Of a DNA stretch of 64,000 nucleotides, positions 17,663 to 26,528 are shown piece after piece (the first letter of the stretch is position 1; the number at the start of each line of letters is the position of its first letter). The stretch is taken from positions 62,001 to 126,000 of the forward strand of contig CAVUAI010000064.1 in NCBI GenBank assembly GCA_963739385.1, read 5' to 3'. The translations under genes were made by a program, and so were the position numbers. The notes below the pieces were generated by a model. It saw only the letters and a program-made list of their open reading frames with translations, searched no databases and was not told the DNA's origin. This stretch comes from VAZQ01 sp963739385 (GTDB lineage Bacteria; Pseudomonadota; Alphaproteobacteria; Rhizobiales; Xanthobacteraceae).

Positions 17663-18385
17663 TTAGGCAGCTCCCTGGGGCCGCAACTCGATCAAATCCG
17701 GGCAGCAGTTCGCCGAAGCGCTCGCTGCAAATACGACGGCTTCTGCCACCTCAGCCGAGGTCAGGGCCTCGAACTTTCGCACTTTGAGTGCCTCCTGTAC
17801 GCGCGGATGGTTGCTGGTGGCGCGGATGCCGGTATCGACCATCCCGGGGGCGATTTCCGTGACCTTGATGCCGTGGCCCTGCAATTCGAGCCGCAGCCCC
17901 CGGGCGATCGCCGAGAGCGCATGCTTGGTCGCGCAGTAGATGACGCCGAGCGAATAGACCTCGCGGGCGGCGATCGAGGTCATGACGATGATGTGGCCGC
18001 GCCGGCGCTCCATCATCGACTTCGCCACCGCATGAGCGACCCGGAATGCCGCGAGCACATTGATGCGGAACATGGCATCGACCTCCTCGTCGGTCATTTC
18101 CATCAACGGAGCGTATTTCAGGATCCCTGCATTGTTGACCAGGATGTCGACATCGCGGGCCCTGCGCGCGAGCTCGTCGACGAACCGCGCGTCGTTGAGA
18201 TCACCCGCGATGGTTTCCACCGTGCCTGCGCTGCACTGGCTTGCAAGCGCGTCGAGCTCCGTTCGGCGGCGGCCGGTGGCGATGACCTTCGCGCCGGCTT
18301 GCGCCAGCGCGATCGCGCTCGCCCTGCCGATGCCCGCGCTTGCCCCCGTGACGAGGACTGCCTTGCCGGACAGCGGCGCGCTCAT
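17663..18385 (-). CDS. classical short-chain dehydrogenase/reductase
   Basis: This 240-residue classical SDR has TGASAGIG, NNAG, catalytic Ser in VMTSIAA and YCATK. All catalytic residues are present. Arg residues after beta-2 (ATGRRRTE) suggest NADP(H). It lies 41 bases upstream of the cupin gene on the minus strand. A TTATC-AAC-GATAA inverted repeat is found just upstream of its start. Confidence 0.87.
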   Translation of the reverse strand: MSAPLSGKAVLVTGASAGIGRASAIALAQAGAKVIATGRRRTELDALASQCSAGTVETIAGDLNDARFVDELARRARDVDILVNNAGILKYAPLMEMTDEEVDAMFRINVLAAFRVAHAVAKSMMERRRGHIIVMTSIAAREVYSLGVIYCATKHALSAIARGLRLELQGHGIKVTEIAPGMVDTGIRATSNHPRVQEALKVRKFEALTSAEVAEAVVFAASASANCCPDLIELRPQGAA

Positions 18386-18413
18386 TCGCTCTCCCCGTGT
18401 TCTTGCTGATTAT

Positions 18414-18426
18414 TTATCAACGATAA
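18414..18426. promoter_or_regulatory. inverted repeat upstream of SDR gene, possible operator
   Basis: TTATC-AAC-GATAA is a perfect 5-base inverted repeat inside an AT-rich patch of about 30 bases in otherwise GC-rich DNA. It lies 29 bases before the SDR start codon. It could be a repressor site or part of the promoter. The regulator is unknown. Confidence 0.3.
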
Positions 18427-18494
18427 CTATACACGACATGGCAACGGCGCATAGCGCGGGACGCGAGTATGCGGCAACCTGCCGTCGCGTCGGG

Positions 18495-19376
18495 TCAACG
18501 ACCGCCGAGGATCGAGCCGACGAGCGCGCGCGGGTCGCGCGTGGGCCAGGCGCCGATGTCCACAGCATGGAAGAAGTCGGCGAGATGCCGGTTGAAGGCG
18601 TCGGGCTCTTCGAGATTGATGAGGTGGCCGGCATTCGCCATCACGACGAGCCCGGCCGTCGGGATTGTCCGCTTCATCAGCAGCGCAGGCTCCAGGCAGG
18701 ACCAGTCTTCGTCGCCGGTCATGATCAAGGTCGGCGCGGCGATCGTGCGCATTTTCTCCACCAGGTCGAACAGCGAGGGCCGGCGCTTCTGCACGCCGCG
18801 CATGGTCAGCGCCGCCCCTTCGGAAGAATGCTCCGCCAGTTGCTCGGCGAACTCCTTCCACCCCCGCGGGTCCTTGTTCTGGAATTGCACCCGCGTGGGC
18901 CCGATCGCATAGGTCTCGCTCGCCTTGGCCATGCCGAGCCTCTCGAATTGACTGGCGGATCGCTCGGCCTCCTCCGCGAATTTCTGCCGTTCGGCGGGGG
19001 CGGCGCCGTAGCCGCAGCCTGCAATGACCAGCGACCGTGCCCGCTCCGGATAGGTGAAGCCGAAGTGCAGCGTGGCGAACCCGCCCATCGACAGCCCGAC
19101 AATGTGGGCCTTGTCGACCTTGAGTGCGTCGAGCACCGAGCGGATGTCGTCGCGCGCCCGATCCTGCGAATAGCGCTCGCCATCGTTCGGCACATCCGAG
19201 GGCGGATAACCGCGGGCATTGTAGGTTATGCAGCGATAGCGGCGGCCGAAGCAGCGCACCTGGGGCTCCCAGGAGCGATGATCCCCGGCGAATTCATGCA
19301 CGAAGACGACCGGGATTCCGCTCCCGGTCTCCTCGCAGAACAGGTTTACGCCATCGTCGGTCTTGAGATGCGGCAT
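18495..19376 (-). CDS. alpha/beta hydrolase fold protein
   Basis: This 293-residue alpha/beta hydrolase has an oxyanion-hole segment VVFVHEFAGDHRSW, nucleophile elbow GLSMGG, acid candidate in GDEDWSC and catalytic His in NAGHLINLEEP. All triad residues are present. The start at 19376 is preferred; the longer open frame to 19487 has no family-like sequence. This family includes ring-fission product hydrolases, lactonases and esterases. The substrate is not predictable. Confidence 0.83.
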   Translation of the reverse strand: MPHLKTDDGVNLFCEETGSGIPVVFVHEFAGDHRSWEPQVRCFGRRYRCITYNARGYPPSDVPNDGERYSQDRARDDIRSVLDALKVDKAHIVGLSMGGFATLHFGFTYPERARSLVIAGCGYGAAPAERQKFAEEAERSASQFERLGMAKASETYAIGPTRVQFQNKDPRGWKEFAEQLAEHSSEGAALTMRGVQKRRPSLFDLVEKMRTIAAPTLIMTGDEDWSCLEPALLMKRTIPTAGLVVMANAGHLINLEEPDAFNRHLADFFHAVDIGAWPTRDPRALVGSILGGR

Positions 19377-19621
19377 GCGGTTTTTCCCGGGGAGAGCCGG
19401 AGGGTCATTGCGTCGCACGGCTCGTGCGACCCCGACCGGGGCGTGCGACTGTCTCATCTTGCTTGGCAGCCCGGGGCCCCTCAACACCCATTATCCTGGC
19501 TCAAGGCTTGGAGGTCCGGGCCGGCGTCGCACCGCCTCACCGCAAGGCCTGGCTCGATTGACGGCCTTCGGCCGTTGCGAATACTGTCGGCGCCGTCGCA
19601 TTGGCGCACAGGCGCGGGGTC

Positions 19622-20611
19622 ATGCCCTTCATTTCACAAGCGAATTTTTGCAGGACGGGAGCGCTATGGGCGGTCCTTCTGATAGCCCTTCCCGCTGCCA
19701 GCGGGCGGGAGTACCGCGTCGCCGATACCCAGTCGGAAGACTATCCCACCGTGCAGGCGCTGCAGTTCATGTCGCGGCTGGTGGAGGAACGCACTGGGGG
19801 GCGCCACCGCATCCGGGTGTTCCACTCGCGCCAGCTGGGCGAGGAGAAGGACACGATCGAACAGACCCGGGTGGGCGCCATCGATCTCAACCGCACCAAT
19901 GTGGCGCCGATCGGCTCCTTGATACCCGCCGCCAACGTGCTCGCGCTGCCCTTCCTCTTCCGCTCGTTCGACCACCTTCACAAGGTGCTTGATCAGGCCA
20001 TCGGCGACGAGATTCTGGCCGGCAGCCAGCGTCACGGTTTTGTCGGCTTGACCTTCTACGACTCGGGGTCGCGGTCGATCTACAACAGCCTGAGGCCCGT
20101 CCGCACGCTGGCGGACATGAAGGGATTGCGCATAAGGGTGCAGCAATCCGAGCTGATGTTCGACATGATCAAGGCGCTCGGCGCCGAACCGGTCGAGCTC
20201 CCCTACGGCCAGGTCTTGACCGGGCTCTCGACCAAGTTGATCGACGGGGCGGAGAACAATTGGCCGTCCTATGTGACGACCGGCCACTACAAGCTCGCCC
20301 CCTACTACACCTTGACGGAACACACGATGGGGCCCGAGGTACTTGTCATGTCGCTGCGCGCGTGGGAAAGCCTCTCCGCCGAGGACAAGGATATTTTTCG
20401 GGACGCGGCGCGGAAGTCGAGCCTCTTCATGCGCGACATTTGGAGCGGATTGGAGGAGCAGTCCCGCCAGCAGGCGCGGACAACCGGCAGCACGATCGTT
20501 GCGGATTTCGACCGCAAGCCGTTCGAGAACGCCATGAGCACAATCTACGCAAAGACCGTGACGGATCCTGACTTGCGCCAGTTGATCGACCGTATTCGCC
20601 AGGTTCAATGA
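19622..20611 (+). CDS. TRAP-type (DctP family) periplasmic binding protein, signalling partner candidate
   Basis: This protein of about 329 residues has a signal-like N-terminus (ALWAVLLIALPAASG) and DctP-family landmarks: YPTVQALQFMSRLVEERTGG, VLALPFLFRS, GLRIRVQQSELM (the conserved carboxylate-binding Arg) and VLTGLSTKLIDGAENNW. TRAP systems need DctQ and DctM membrane subunits, but neither is present. Instead the next gene, overlapping by four bases (ATGA), is a membrane histidine kinase. The likely role is a periplasmic ligand detector feeding the kinase, as TorT does for TorS; this is inference from context. Confidence 0.85.
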   Translation: MPFISQANFCRTGALWAVLLIALPAASGREYRVADTQSEDYPTVQALQFMSRLVEERTGGRHRIRVFHSRQLGEEKDTIEQTRVGAIDLNRTNVAPIGSLIPAANVLALPFLFRSFDHLHKVLDQAIGDEILAGSQRHGFVGLTFYDSGSRSIYNSLRPVRTLADMKGLRIRVQQSELMFDMIKALGAEPVELPYGQVLTGLSTKLIDGAENNWPSYVTTGHYKLAPYYTLTEHTMGPEVLVMSLRAWESLSAEDKDIFRDAARKSSLFMRDIWSGLEEQSRQQARTTGSTIVADFDRKPFENAMSTIYAKTVTDPDLRQLIDRIRQVQ

Positions 20612-22656
20612 CTTTCGATCTGGTCGCCCTCAAGGATGAGCAATCCGCCGCGCGCAATGCGCGGCCGCGGCGCAGTCTTGACCTGGAGACGGAGAGCTTC
20701 GTCCGGGTGCTGCCGATCAGGTGGCGCCTGCTTTCGATCGCCGCCCTCAATGCCACGGTCGCCGTCATTCTCGCCGCGCTGATCTGGAACGGCGCCAACG
20801 TTCTCAGCCGCGCCTGGGAGGACGTGCGCAAGGTCCGCGAGTCCGACAAGCTTCTGGTCCTGCTGGAGAGCGAGGCCAGCCGGCTGCAGAATCTGATCCA
20901 TCGCTACATCAACCAGCCGAGCCAGGAGGTCCTGACGGAAATACTGGGACTGCATGGCGAAGTTTTGAGCACGCTGCGCAACCGCGGCGCCGTCGATCCC
21001 GTGCTGTCCGGTTCCGCCGACGAGCTGCGCGCGGTGACCGAGCGGTTTCTGCAGGGCTTCGGCGAGGTCCGCGCAGTGCAGACCACGATCTCGCACACCT
21101 ACGAGAACGATGTGCTCAAGCCGGCGCGGGAGATGGCGGGGCTTTATGCCATCATCGAGGGCGCGATCGGCCGGCGCGAAGCCCTGCTGCTGCCTGCGCT
21201 CGGAAAATCCCGCGAGGCGTTCACCGCGAGTCTGGTCGCCGCCAACGCCTTCTATCTGTCGCTGGCCTCGGATGCCGCCGACGAAGCGCGCAGGAACATC
21301 ACGACGGTCGAGCAGACGATTCCGGTCATGATCGATCTGGCGGAAAACAATCTGCAGCGCACGGCGCTGACCGCCCTGGCCCAGCGCGCCGCCGCGTTCC
21401 GCGACGGATTGAAGACGCTGGCTGAGCAATTCGTGATGCGCACCAACCTGCTCAAGACGGCGATCGACGACAACCAGGCCGCCATGATCGCGGTCATCAA
21501 CAAGCTGTCCGCGCAGATGACGCTGCGCGAGCTGCAGGCGCAGGGAAGCTTCGATCATACGCTGGCCGACATCTATCAGAACGTGGCGCTGGTCGCGGTG
21601 ATCTTCCTCACCGTCATCGTCGGCATCGGCGTGCTGATCGCGCGCAGCATCATCCTGCCGCTCAAGGAGATCATGGCGGCGATGCATGCCGTGGTCTCGG
21701 AACGATACGACCAGGCCATTCCGGGCACGCACGCGCGCGACGAAATCGGCGAAATGGCGCGCGCGGTCGCGGTGTTCCGCGAGAATGCCATCGCCAAGCG
21801 CAAGGCCGAGCACGAATTGCGGACCTCGAAGGAACGCGCCGAGAGCGCGCTCGACGATCTGCGGGAAGCGCAGCAGAGCCTCATTGCCGCGGAAAAGCTC
21901 GCCGCGCTGGGGGGTCTCGTGGCGGGCGTGGCGCACGAGGTGAACAACCCGATCGGCATCAGCCTCACGGTGGCATCGAGCTTCGCGCGCAGATGCGATG
22001 AATTCGCGAAGGAGGTCCAGTCAGGCCCGCTGCGGCGCTCGCGGCTCGACGAATTCCTAGACGGCGGCCGGGACGCCGCCAATCAGCTGGTGTCCAATCT
22101 CCAGCGCGCGGGCGAGCTGGTGCAATCGTTCAAGCAGGTCGCCGTCGACCGCAGCCACGCCGACCGGCGTCCGTTCGATCTGCGTGAATCGACCGATCAG
22201 ATCATCGCCAGCCTCCGCCCCGCGCTCAAGAAATCGCAGATCACGCTCACGGTGGACGTGCCGGCCGGCATCATCATGGACAGCTATCCCGGATCCTACG
22301 GGCAGGTGCTGACCAACCTGTTTCTCAACAGCGTCATCCACGCGTTTCCCGACGGCCGGGCCGGCAGTGTCATCGTCGAGGCGCGGGAAGTCCGCGATGA
22401 TGTGGACATCTTCGTGTCCGACGACGGCGTGGGCATGAGCGCCGAGATCCAGCGCCGCGCGCTCGACCCGTTCTTCACCACCCGTCGTAACGAGGGCGGC
22501 ACCGGGCTCGGGCTTCACATCATCTTCAATCTCGTGACCCAGCAGCTCGGCGGCCGATTGACCTTCGAATCCAAGCCGGGCTGGGGCACACGCTTTCGCA
22601 TAAGCATCCCGCGCGTGGCCCCGAGCGACGCCCCACCGGCGCGAGCCGCCGAATGA
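20608..22656 (+). CDS. membrane sensor histidine kinase with helical periplasmic domain
   Basis: This 682-residue kinase has TM1 at about residues 41-63, a long helical periplasmic region to about 325 (TorS-like in layout) and TM2 at about 326-350. A HAMP/coiled-coil linker follows. The phosphoacceptor region LAALGGLVAGVAHEVNNP has His443, and the ATPase domain has DDGVGM and GGTGLGLHI. The HExxNP H-box is of the DctB/NtrB type. It is translationally coupled to the upstream binding protein. It should phosphorylate one of the two receiver domains encoded immediately downstream. Confidence 0.9.
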   Translation: MTFDLVALKDEQSAARNARPRRSLDLETESFVRVLPIRWRLLSIAALNATVAVILAALIWNGANVLSRAWEDVRKVRESDKLLVLLESEASRLQNLIHRYINQPSQEVLTEILGLHGEVLSTLRNRGAVDPVLSGSADELRAVTERFLQGFGEVRAVQTTISHTYENDVLKPAREMAGLYAIIEGAIGRREALLLPALGKSREAFTASLVAANAFYLSLASDAADEARRNITTVEQTIPVMIDLAENNLQRTALTALAQRAAAFRDGLKTLAEQFVMRTNLLKTAIDDNQAAMIAVINKLSAQMTLRELQAQGSFDHTLADIYQNVALVAVIFLTVIVGIGVLIARSIILPLKEIMAAMHAVVSERYDQAIPGTHARDEIGEMARAVAVFRENAIAKRKAEHELRTSKERAESALDDLREAQQSLIAAEKLAALGGLVAGVAHEVNNPIGISLTVASSFARRCDEFAKEVQSGPLRRSRLDEFLDGGRDAANQLVSNLQRAGELVQSFKQVAVDRSHADRRPFDLRESTDQIIASLRPALKKSQITLTVDVPAGIIMDSYPGSYGQVLTNLFLNSVIHAFPDGRAGSVIVEAREVRDDVDIFVSDDGVGMSAEIQRRALDPFFTTRRNEGGTGLGLHIIFNLVTQQLGGRLTFESKPGWGTRFRISIPRVAPSDAPPARAAE

Positions 22657-22668
22657 TGGACAGAGCGC

Positions 22669-24402
22669 ATGGCTGACGACGATATCGTCCATCTGATCGA
22701 CGACCCGGGCGACGAACCCGCCGAGCAGGGTCCGCGCTGGAAGATCGCGGTGATCGACGACGAGCCGGCCGTGCACGACGGCACGCGTTTCGCGCTCAGC
22801 GACTACCGCCTGAACGGTCAGGGCCTCGAAATCCTCTCGGCCTATTCGGCGGCCGAGGGCCGCGAGCTGATGCGCAAGCATACCGATGTGGCGGTCGTGC
22901 TGCTCGACGTCATCATGGAGACCGACACCGCCGGGCTCAACCTGGTGGAATTCATCCGCAAGGACCTCAAGAACGAGACCGTTCGCATCATCCTGCGCAC
23001 CGGCCAGCCGGGGCAGGCGCCGGAGCGGCGCGTCATCGTCGACTACGACATCAACGACTACAAGGCCAAGACCGAGCTCACCGCCGACAAGCTGTTCACA
23101 GCCCTGACCGCGGCGCTGCGCAGCCACCAGCAGCTCCAGCGCATGGTCGAGACGCGGCGCGGGCTCGAAATCATCATCGAGGCGGCGTCGACCCTGTTCG
23201 ACTTCAAATCGATGCAGCGGCTGGCCGAGGGCGTTCTGACCCAGATCGCATCCCTGCTCAACGTCGACTGCGCCGGCATCCTGGTTGTGCGCGAGCCGCA
23301 AAACGCCCATGAGACGTTTTCGGTCCTCGCCGGGTCGGGCTGCTATAGCCGCCTCATCGGCTCCGACGTCTCGGAGATCATCGATTACGACTTGAAGCAT
23401 CTGGTCGAGGAGGCGTTCGCACGCCGGCATCACGAGTTCTCGCCCCGCCGCTCGGTGCTCTACATCAAGACGCTGAGCGGCCGCGAAGTCGTGGTCGTGC
23501 TGGAGGCGGCGCGGCATCTGTCGAGCACCGACCGCGCGCTGGTCGAGATTTTCTGCAGCCGCCTGTCGATCGCATTCGACAACGTCATTTTGTACGAGCA
23601 GTTGCAGCGGGCGAACACCCGCCTCGAGGAACGCGTCGCCGCGCGCACGCAGGACCTGACCACCGCCAATCGCCGCCTGGCCGCGCAATGGGCGCGGCTG
23701 CGGCAGGCCAACTCGTTCAAGAGCGAGATCCTCGGCACCGTCGCGCACGACTTGAAGAACCCGTTGGGGGTGATTCTCGGCCGCACCGAAATATTGAAAG
23801 AGATGACCGCCGGAGCGGGCGCCTTGGCAGAGAACGTCGGCGCGCAGATCGCCTATATCCGAGACGCGGCGAATAGGCTCACGCAAATGGTCGACGATCT
23901 CGTCGCCGACGCGATGGCCGACGCTCTCGACATCACCATCCGGCGCGAGCCCGTCGATATCGCGGTGCTGGTGCAGGAAGTGGCGGAGGCCAACCGGCCG
24001 CTGGCCACGCGCAAGGAGCAGACCATCACCGTCGCGGCGCCTCCCAACCATGCTGCCATGTGCGATGCCGACCGCATCCGCGAGGCGATCGACAACCTCG
24101 TGAGCAACGCCGTCAAGTACAGCCCGATCGGTGGGACCATCGACCTCTTGGTGACGCAGGACACCGGCGGTATAGTCGTTCAGGTGAAGGACCAGGGGGC
24201 GGGTCTTTCGCCGGAAGACATTTCTCGGCTATTCGGCCGCTTCCAGCGGCTTTCGGCGAAGCCGACCGCGGGCGAGACCTCGACCGGTCTCGGCCTTTCG
24301 ATCGTCAAGCGCATCGTCGATCTGCACGGCGGGGGGGTCGCGGTCGAAAGCGCGGGGCCGGGACGAGGCGCAACGTTTAAAATGACGTTGCCGGTGACAT
24401 GA
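22669..24402 (+). CDS. receiver-DUF3369-histidine kinase hybrid
   Basis: This 577-residue cytoplasmic protein has an N-terminal receiver (VIDDEPAVHD, phospho-acceptor Asp80 in LLDVIMETD) and a DUF3369-like middle (EIIIEAASTLFDFKSMQ). A coiled coil leads to HisKA with His360 in GTVAHDLKNP, followed by an ATPase domain (DNLVSNAVKYSP, DQGAGLS, TGLGLSIV). No membrane segment is visible. The receiver-first order means it can be switched by phosphorylation before acting as a kinase. It is placed between a membrane kinase and a DNA-binding regulator, which suggests a relay. Confidence 0.9.
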   Translation: MADDDIVHLIDDPGDEPAEQGPRWKIAVIDDEPAVHDGTRFALSDYRLNGQGLEILSAYSAAEGRELMRKHTDVAVVLLDVIMETDTAGLNLVEFIRKDLKNETVRIILRTGQPGQAPERRVIVDYDINDYKAKTELTADKLFTALTAALRSHQQLQRMVETRRGLEIIIEAASTLFDFKSMQRLAEGVLTQIASLLNVDCAGILVVREPQNAHETFSVLAGSGCYSRLIGSDVSEIIDYDLKHLVEEAFARRHHEFSPRRSVLYIKTLSGREVVVVLEAARHLSSTDRALVEIFCSRLSIAFDNVILYEQLQRANTRLEERVAARTQDLTTANRRLAAQWARLRQANSFKSEILGTVAHDLKNPLGVILGRTEILKEMTAGAGALAENVGAQIAYIRDAANRLTQMVDDLVADAMADALDITIRREPVDIAVLVQEVAEANRPLATRKEQTITVAAPPNHAAMCDADRIREAIDNLVSNAVKYSPIGGTIDLLVTQDTGGIVVQVKDQGAGLSPEDISRLFGRFQRLSAKPTAGETSTGLGLSIVKRIVDLHGGGVAVESAGPGRGATFKMTLPVT

Positions 24403-25154
24403 GCCAGGCGCAGCACATCGTAGTGGTGGACGACGAGCAGCCCGCGCGCGAGATGGTCGGCGACTACCTGCGCATGCACGGCTTCAGCGTCAGCCTGTGC
24501 GACGGCGGCGCTAGCCTGCGCAAGGCCATCGCCCAGCAGGTTCCGGACCTGATCGTGCTCGACCTCAACATGCCCGAGGAAGACGGCCTTTCGATCATCC
24601 GTGACCTCAAACAGCGTACCAGCGTGCCGATCATCATGCTCACCGCTACCGCGAGCGCGATCGATCGCGTGGTCGGCCTCGAGCTCGGCGCCGACGACTA
24701 TCTCGCCAAGCCGTGTGAGCTGCGCGAGCTCCTGGCGCGCATCCGCTCTGTCCTGCGCAGGAGCAGCAGCGCCGGTCCGCAGCCGGCGACGCCGTCCCCG
24801 GCCAGCGCCCCGCCCGCAGCCGACAAGGCGCGGGTGCGGTTTGGAACGAAATGGCTCGACCACGACGCCCAGGCGCTGCGCGACGACCAGGGCAACGAAC
24901 ACCCCCTCACCGCGTCCGAATACGGGCTGCTCAAGGTTTTTGCCGCCAATCCCAAGCGCGTGCTGTCCCGCGACCGGCTGCTGGAACTGGCTAATGCCCG
25001 CGATGCCGAGGCCTTCGACCGGGCCATTGACCTGCGGATCATGCGGATTCGGCGGAAAATCGAGCCTGACCCTGCCCGACCCTCCGTCATCCGTACCGTC
25101 CGCGGCGGGGGCTACCTGTTTTCCCCGACCGGCGAAACATCTGCGCTGGACTGA
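24399..25154 (+). CDS. OmpR/PhoB-family response regulator
   Basis: This 251-residue protein has a receiver (IVVVDDEQPAREM, Asp55 in VLDLNMPEEDG, Lys in LAKPCELREL) and a C-terminal winged helix (RLLELANARDAEAFDRAID, then RTVRGGGYLF). The start ATG overlaps the stop of the preceding kinase by four bases. It is the output of the signalling unit. The repeated ACGAAACAATT motifs immediately after it, before the sigma factor gene, are candidate targets, but this is not shown. Confidence 0.92.
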   Translation: MSQAQHIVVVDDEQPAREMVGDYLRMHGFSVSLCDGGASLRKAIAQQVPDLIVLDLNMPEEDGLSIIRDLKQRTSVPIIMLTATASAIDRVVGLELGADDYLAKPCELRELLARIRSVLRRSSSAGPQPATPSPASAPPAADKARVRFGTKWLDHDAQALRDDQGNEHPLTASEYGLLKVFAANPKRVLSRDRLLELANARDAEAFDRAIDLRIMRIRRKIEPDPARPSVIRTVRGGGYLFSPTGETSALD

Positions 25155-25173
25155 AGCAAAATTGCCTCACCGG

Positions 25174-25259
25174 ACGAAACAATTCGCCGTACCATGATAC
25201 CTTGTGTTTCGTCGCCCGCCGGCCCACGAAACAATTCGCCCCGCCGACGAAACCATTTT
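25174..25259 (+). promoter_or_regulatory. cluster of ACGAAACAATTCGCC repeats upstream of ECF sigma gene
   Basis: ACGAAACAATTCGCC occurs exactly at 25,174-25,188 and 25,226-25,240. A degenerate copy (ACGAAACCATTTT) starts at 25,247, and an inverted partial copy (TGTTTCGT) is at 25,205-25,212. The array lies between the response regulator stop and the sigma factor start. Repeated binding sites for a transcription factor are the simplest explanation. Confidence 0.5.
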
Positions 25260-25295
25260 CCCCTCCCCACGTAACATCGCAGCAACAGGGGTTTG

Positions 25296-25323
25296 TTAGT
25301 CAGTTTGCTTAAGGGCTGACTAA
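25296..25323 (+). promoter_or_regulatory. inverted repeat touching the sigma-factor ribosome site
   Basis: TTAGTCAG (25,296-25,303) and CTGACTAA (25,316-25,323) form a perfect 8-base inverted repeat with a 12-base loop. The right arm ends in the AAAGGGGA ribosome site. It may be an operator or an RNA hairpin that limits translation. Confidence 0.4.
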
Positions 25324-25334
25324 AGGGGATCGTC

Positions 25335-25943
25335 ATGCAAAATCAGTATGTGCTGCGCGATGTCGCGTCGCCGCACTTCCGGGCGCCTGTCCAGGACACG
25401 TCGGACGAGGCGCTGATCGAGCTCATCGCCGACGGCGACAAGCGCGCGATGCAGGTGCTGTACGCTCGGCACAACGTGCGGGTGTATCGCTTCATCGTCC
25501 GGCTGACCGGCAACCAGTCGCTGGCCGAGGACCTCGTGAGCGAGGTGTTCCTCGACGTCTGGCGGCAGGCCGATGCCTTCGAATCCAAGTCCCAGGTTTC
25601 CACGTGGCTGCTCGCCATCGCCCGCTACAAGGCGCTTTCGGCGCTGCGTCGTCGGACCGACGAGCACCTCGACGACCAGATGGCGGCGACCATCGAGGAC
25701 AGCGCCGACGATCCGGAAACCGTGGTGAGCTCCAAGGACCGCAGCAACATCGTCCAGAAGTGCCTCACCCAGCTTTCCCCGGCGCACCGCGAAGTGATCG
25801 ACCTCGTCTACTATCACGAGAAGTCGGTCGACGAGGTCGCGCGCATCGTGGGCGTGCCCCCGGCCACGGTGAAGACCCGGATGTTCTATGCCCGCAGCAA
25901 GATGGCGGACCTGCTGAAGCAGTCCGGCGTCAGCGCCTTCTGA
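25335..25943 (+). CDS. ECF-type RNA polymerase sigma factor
   Basis: This 202-residue sigma70-family protein has region 2 (YRFIVRLTGNQSLAEDLVSE, then VFLDVWRQA) and region 4 (LSPAHREVIDLVYYHEKSVD, then ATVKTRMFYARSKM). The linker between them is acidic. No anti-sigma gene is adjacent. AAAGGGGA supports the ATG. The repeat array and inverted repeat upstream imply dedicated regulation. The physiological signal is unknown. Confidence 0.9.
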   Translation: MQNQYVLRDVASPHFRAPVQDTSDEALIELIADGDKRAMQVLYARHNVRVYRFIVRLTGNQSLAEDLVSEVFLDVWRQADAFESKSQVSTWLLAIARYKALSALRRRTDEHLDDQMAATIEDSADDPETVVSSKDRSNIVQKCLTQLSPAHREVIDLVYYHEKSVDEVARIVGVPPATVKTRMFYARSKMADLLKQSGVSAF

Positions 25944-25949
25944 TTGCAA

Positions 25950-25972
25950 ATCGCCCGATCCCCTCGGGCGAT
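25950..25972 (+). terminator. hairpin after sigma factor gene
   Basis: ATCGCCCGA and TCGGGCGAT pair perfectly around TCCCC, 7 bases after the sigma stop codon. No T-tract follows. Confidence 0.5.
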
Positions 25973-26012
25973 CTGCCCCTAAGCGTCTCATCTCAACGAC
26001 CATGATAAGGCT

Positions 26013-26043
26013 GGCGGGCCGGTACCTCAGGTACCGGCCCGCC
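26013..26043. terminator. perfect 14-bp hairpin between convergent genes
   Basis: GGCGGGCCGGTACC pairs with GGTACCGGCCCGCC around the loop TCA, followed by AATAATTT. It sits between the plus-strand sigma gene and the minus-strand membrane protein gene, so it may terminate both. Confidence 0.6.
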
Positions 26044-26134
26044 AATAATTTGGGGCGAGCGCCGGCGAAAAGGGCCGGCCTCTCCAAAACGCAGCGTCGA
26101 CAGCGATTTCGAGCAGCCACGAGCAGTCGCGCTT

Positions 26135-26443
26135 TCACCGGTCGCGCAAGATCGCCCGCAGCAGGGTGACAACGATGGCGATGGCCAGCAGCGCCCCGGC
26201 CAGGGGTATCAGGATGACGAACGCGCCCAGAACCACGAACAGCGCCACGGCAGCAATCAATGCGGCTACGAGCGCCACCACGGCAAAGCCAAAGGGACCG
26301 AGCCGCGCAACATAGATGCGCTGGGTGGTGCGGCCATCGAAATGCGGGCCATTCCTGCGCAGACGCGGGTCCGCGTCGCCCGGCGCGATGATTTCCGGCT
26401 CGGTGCGGGGCTGCTCGGCCCCGGGAACGGGTCGCTGGCTCAT
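26135..26443 (-). CDS. small two-segment membrane protein, hypothetical
   Basis: This is an unrecognised protein of about 102 residues. It has a polar N-terminal half and two adjacent hydrophobic segments (GFAVVALVAALIAAVALFVV and LIPLAGALLAIAIVVTLLRA), ending in a basic tail. The N-terminal half probably faces the cytoplasm. The start at 26443 avoids an unlikely Ser/Arg-rich extension. It diverges from the aldolase gene. Confidence 0.65.
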   Translation of the reverse strand: MSQRPVPGAEQPRTEPEIIAPGDADPRLRRNGPHFDGRTTQRIYVARLGPFGFAVVALVAALIAAVALFVVLGAFVILIPLAGALLAIAIVVTLLRAILRDR

Positions 26444-26528
26444 GGCCTGCTCGCGCTGGAACCTGTTGAAATCCGAATGTAGGGACGATGAGAGACCGCC
26501 ACAACGGGAGAGCTCGCAGGAGCCTGAC

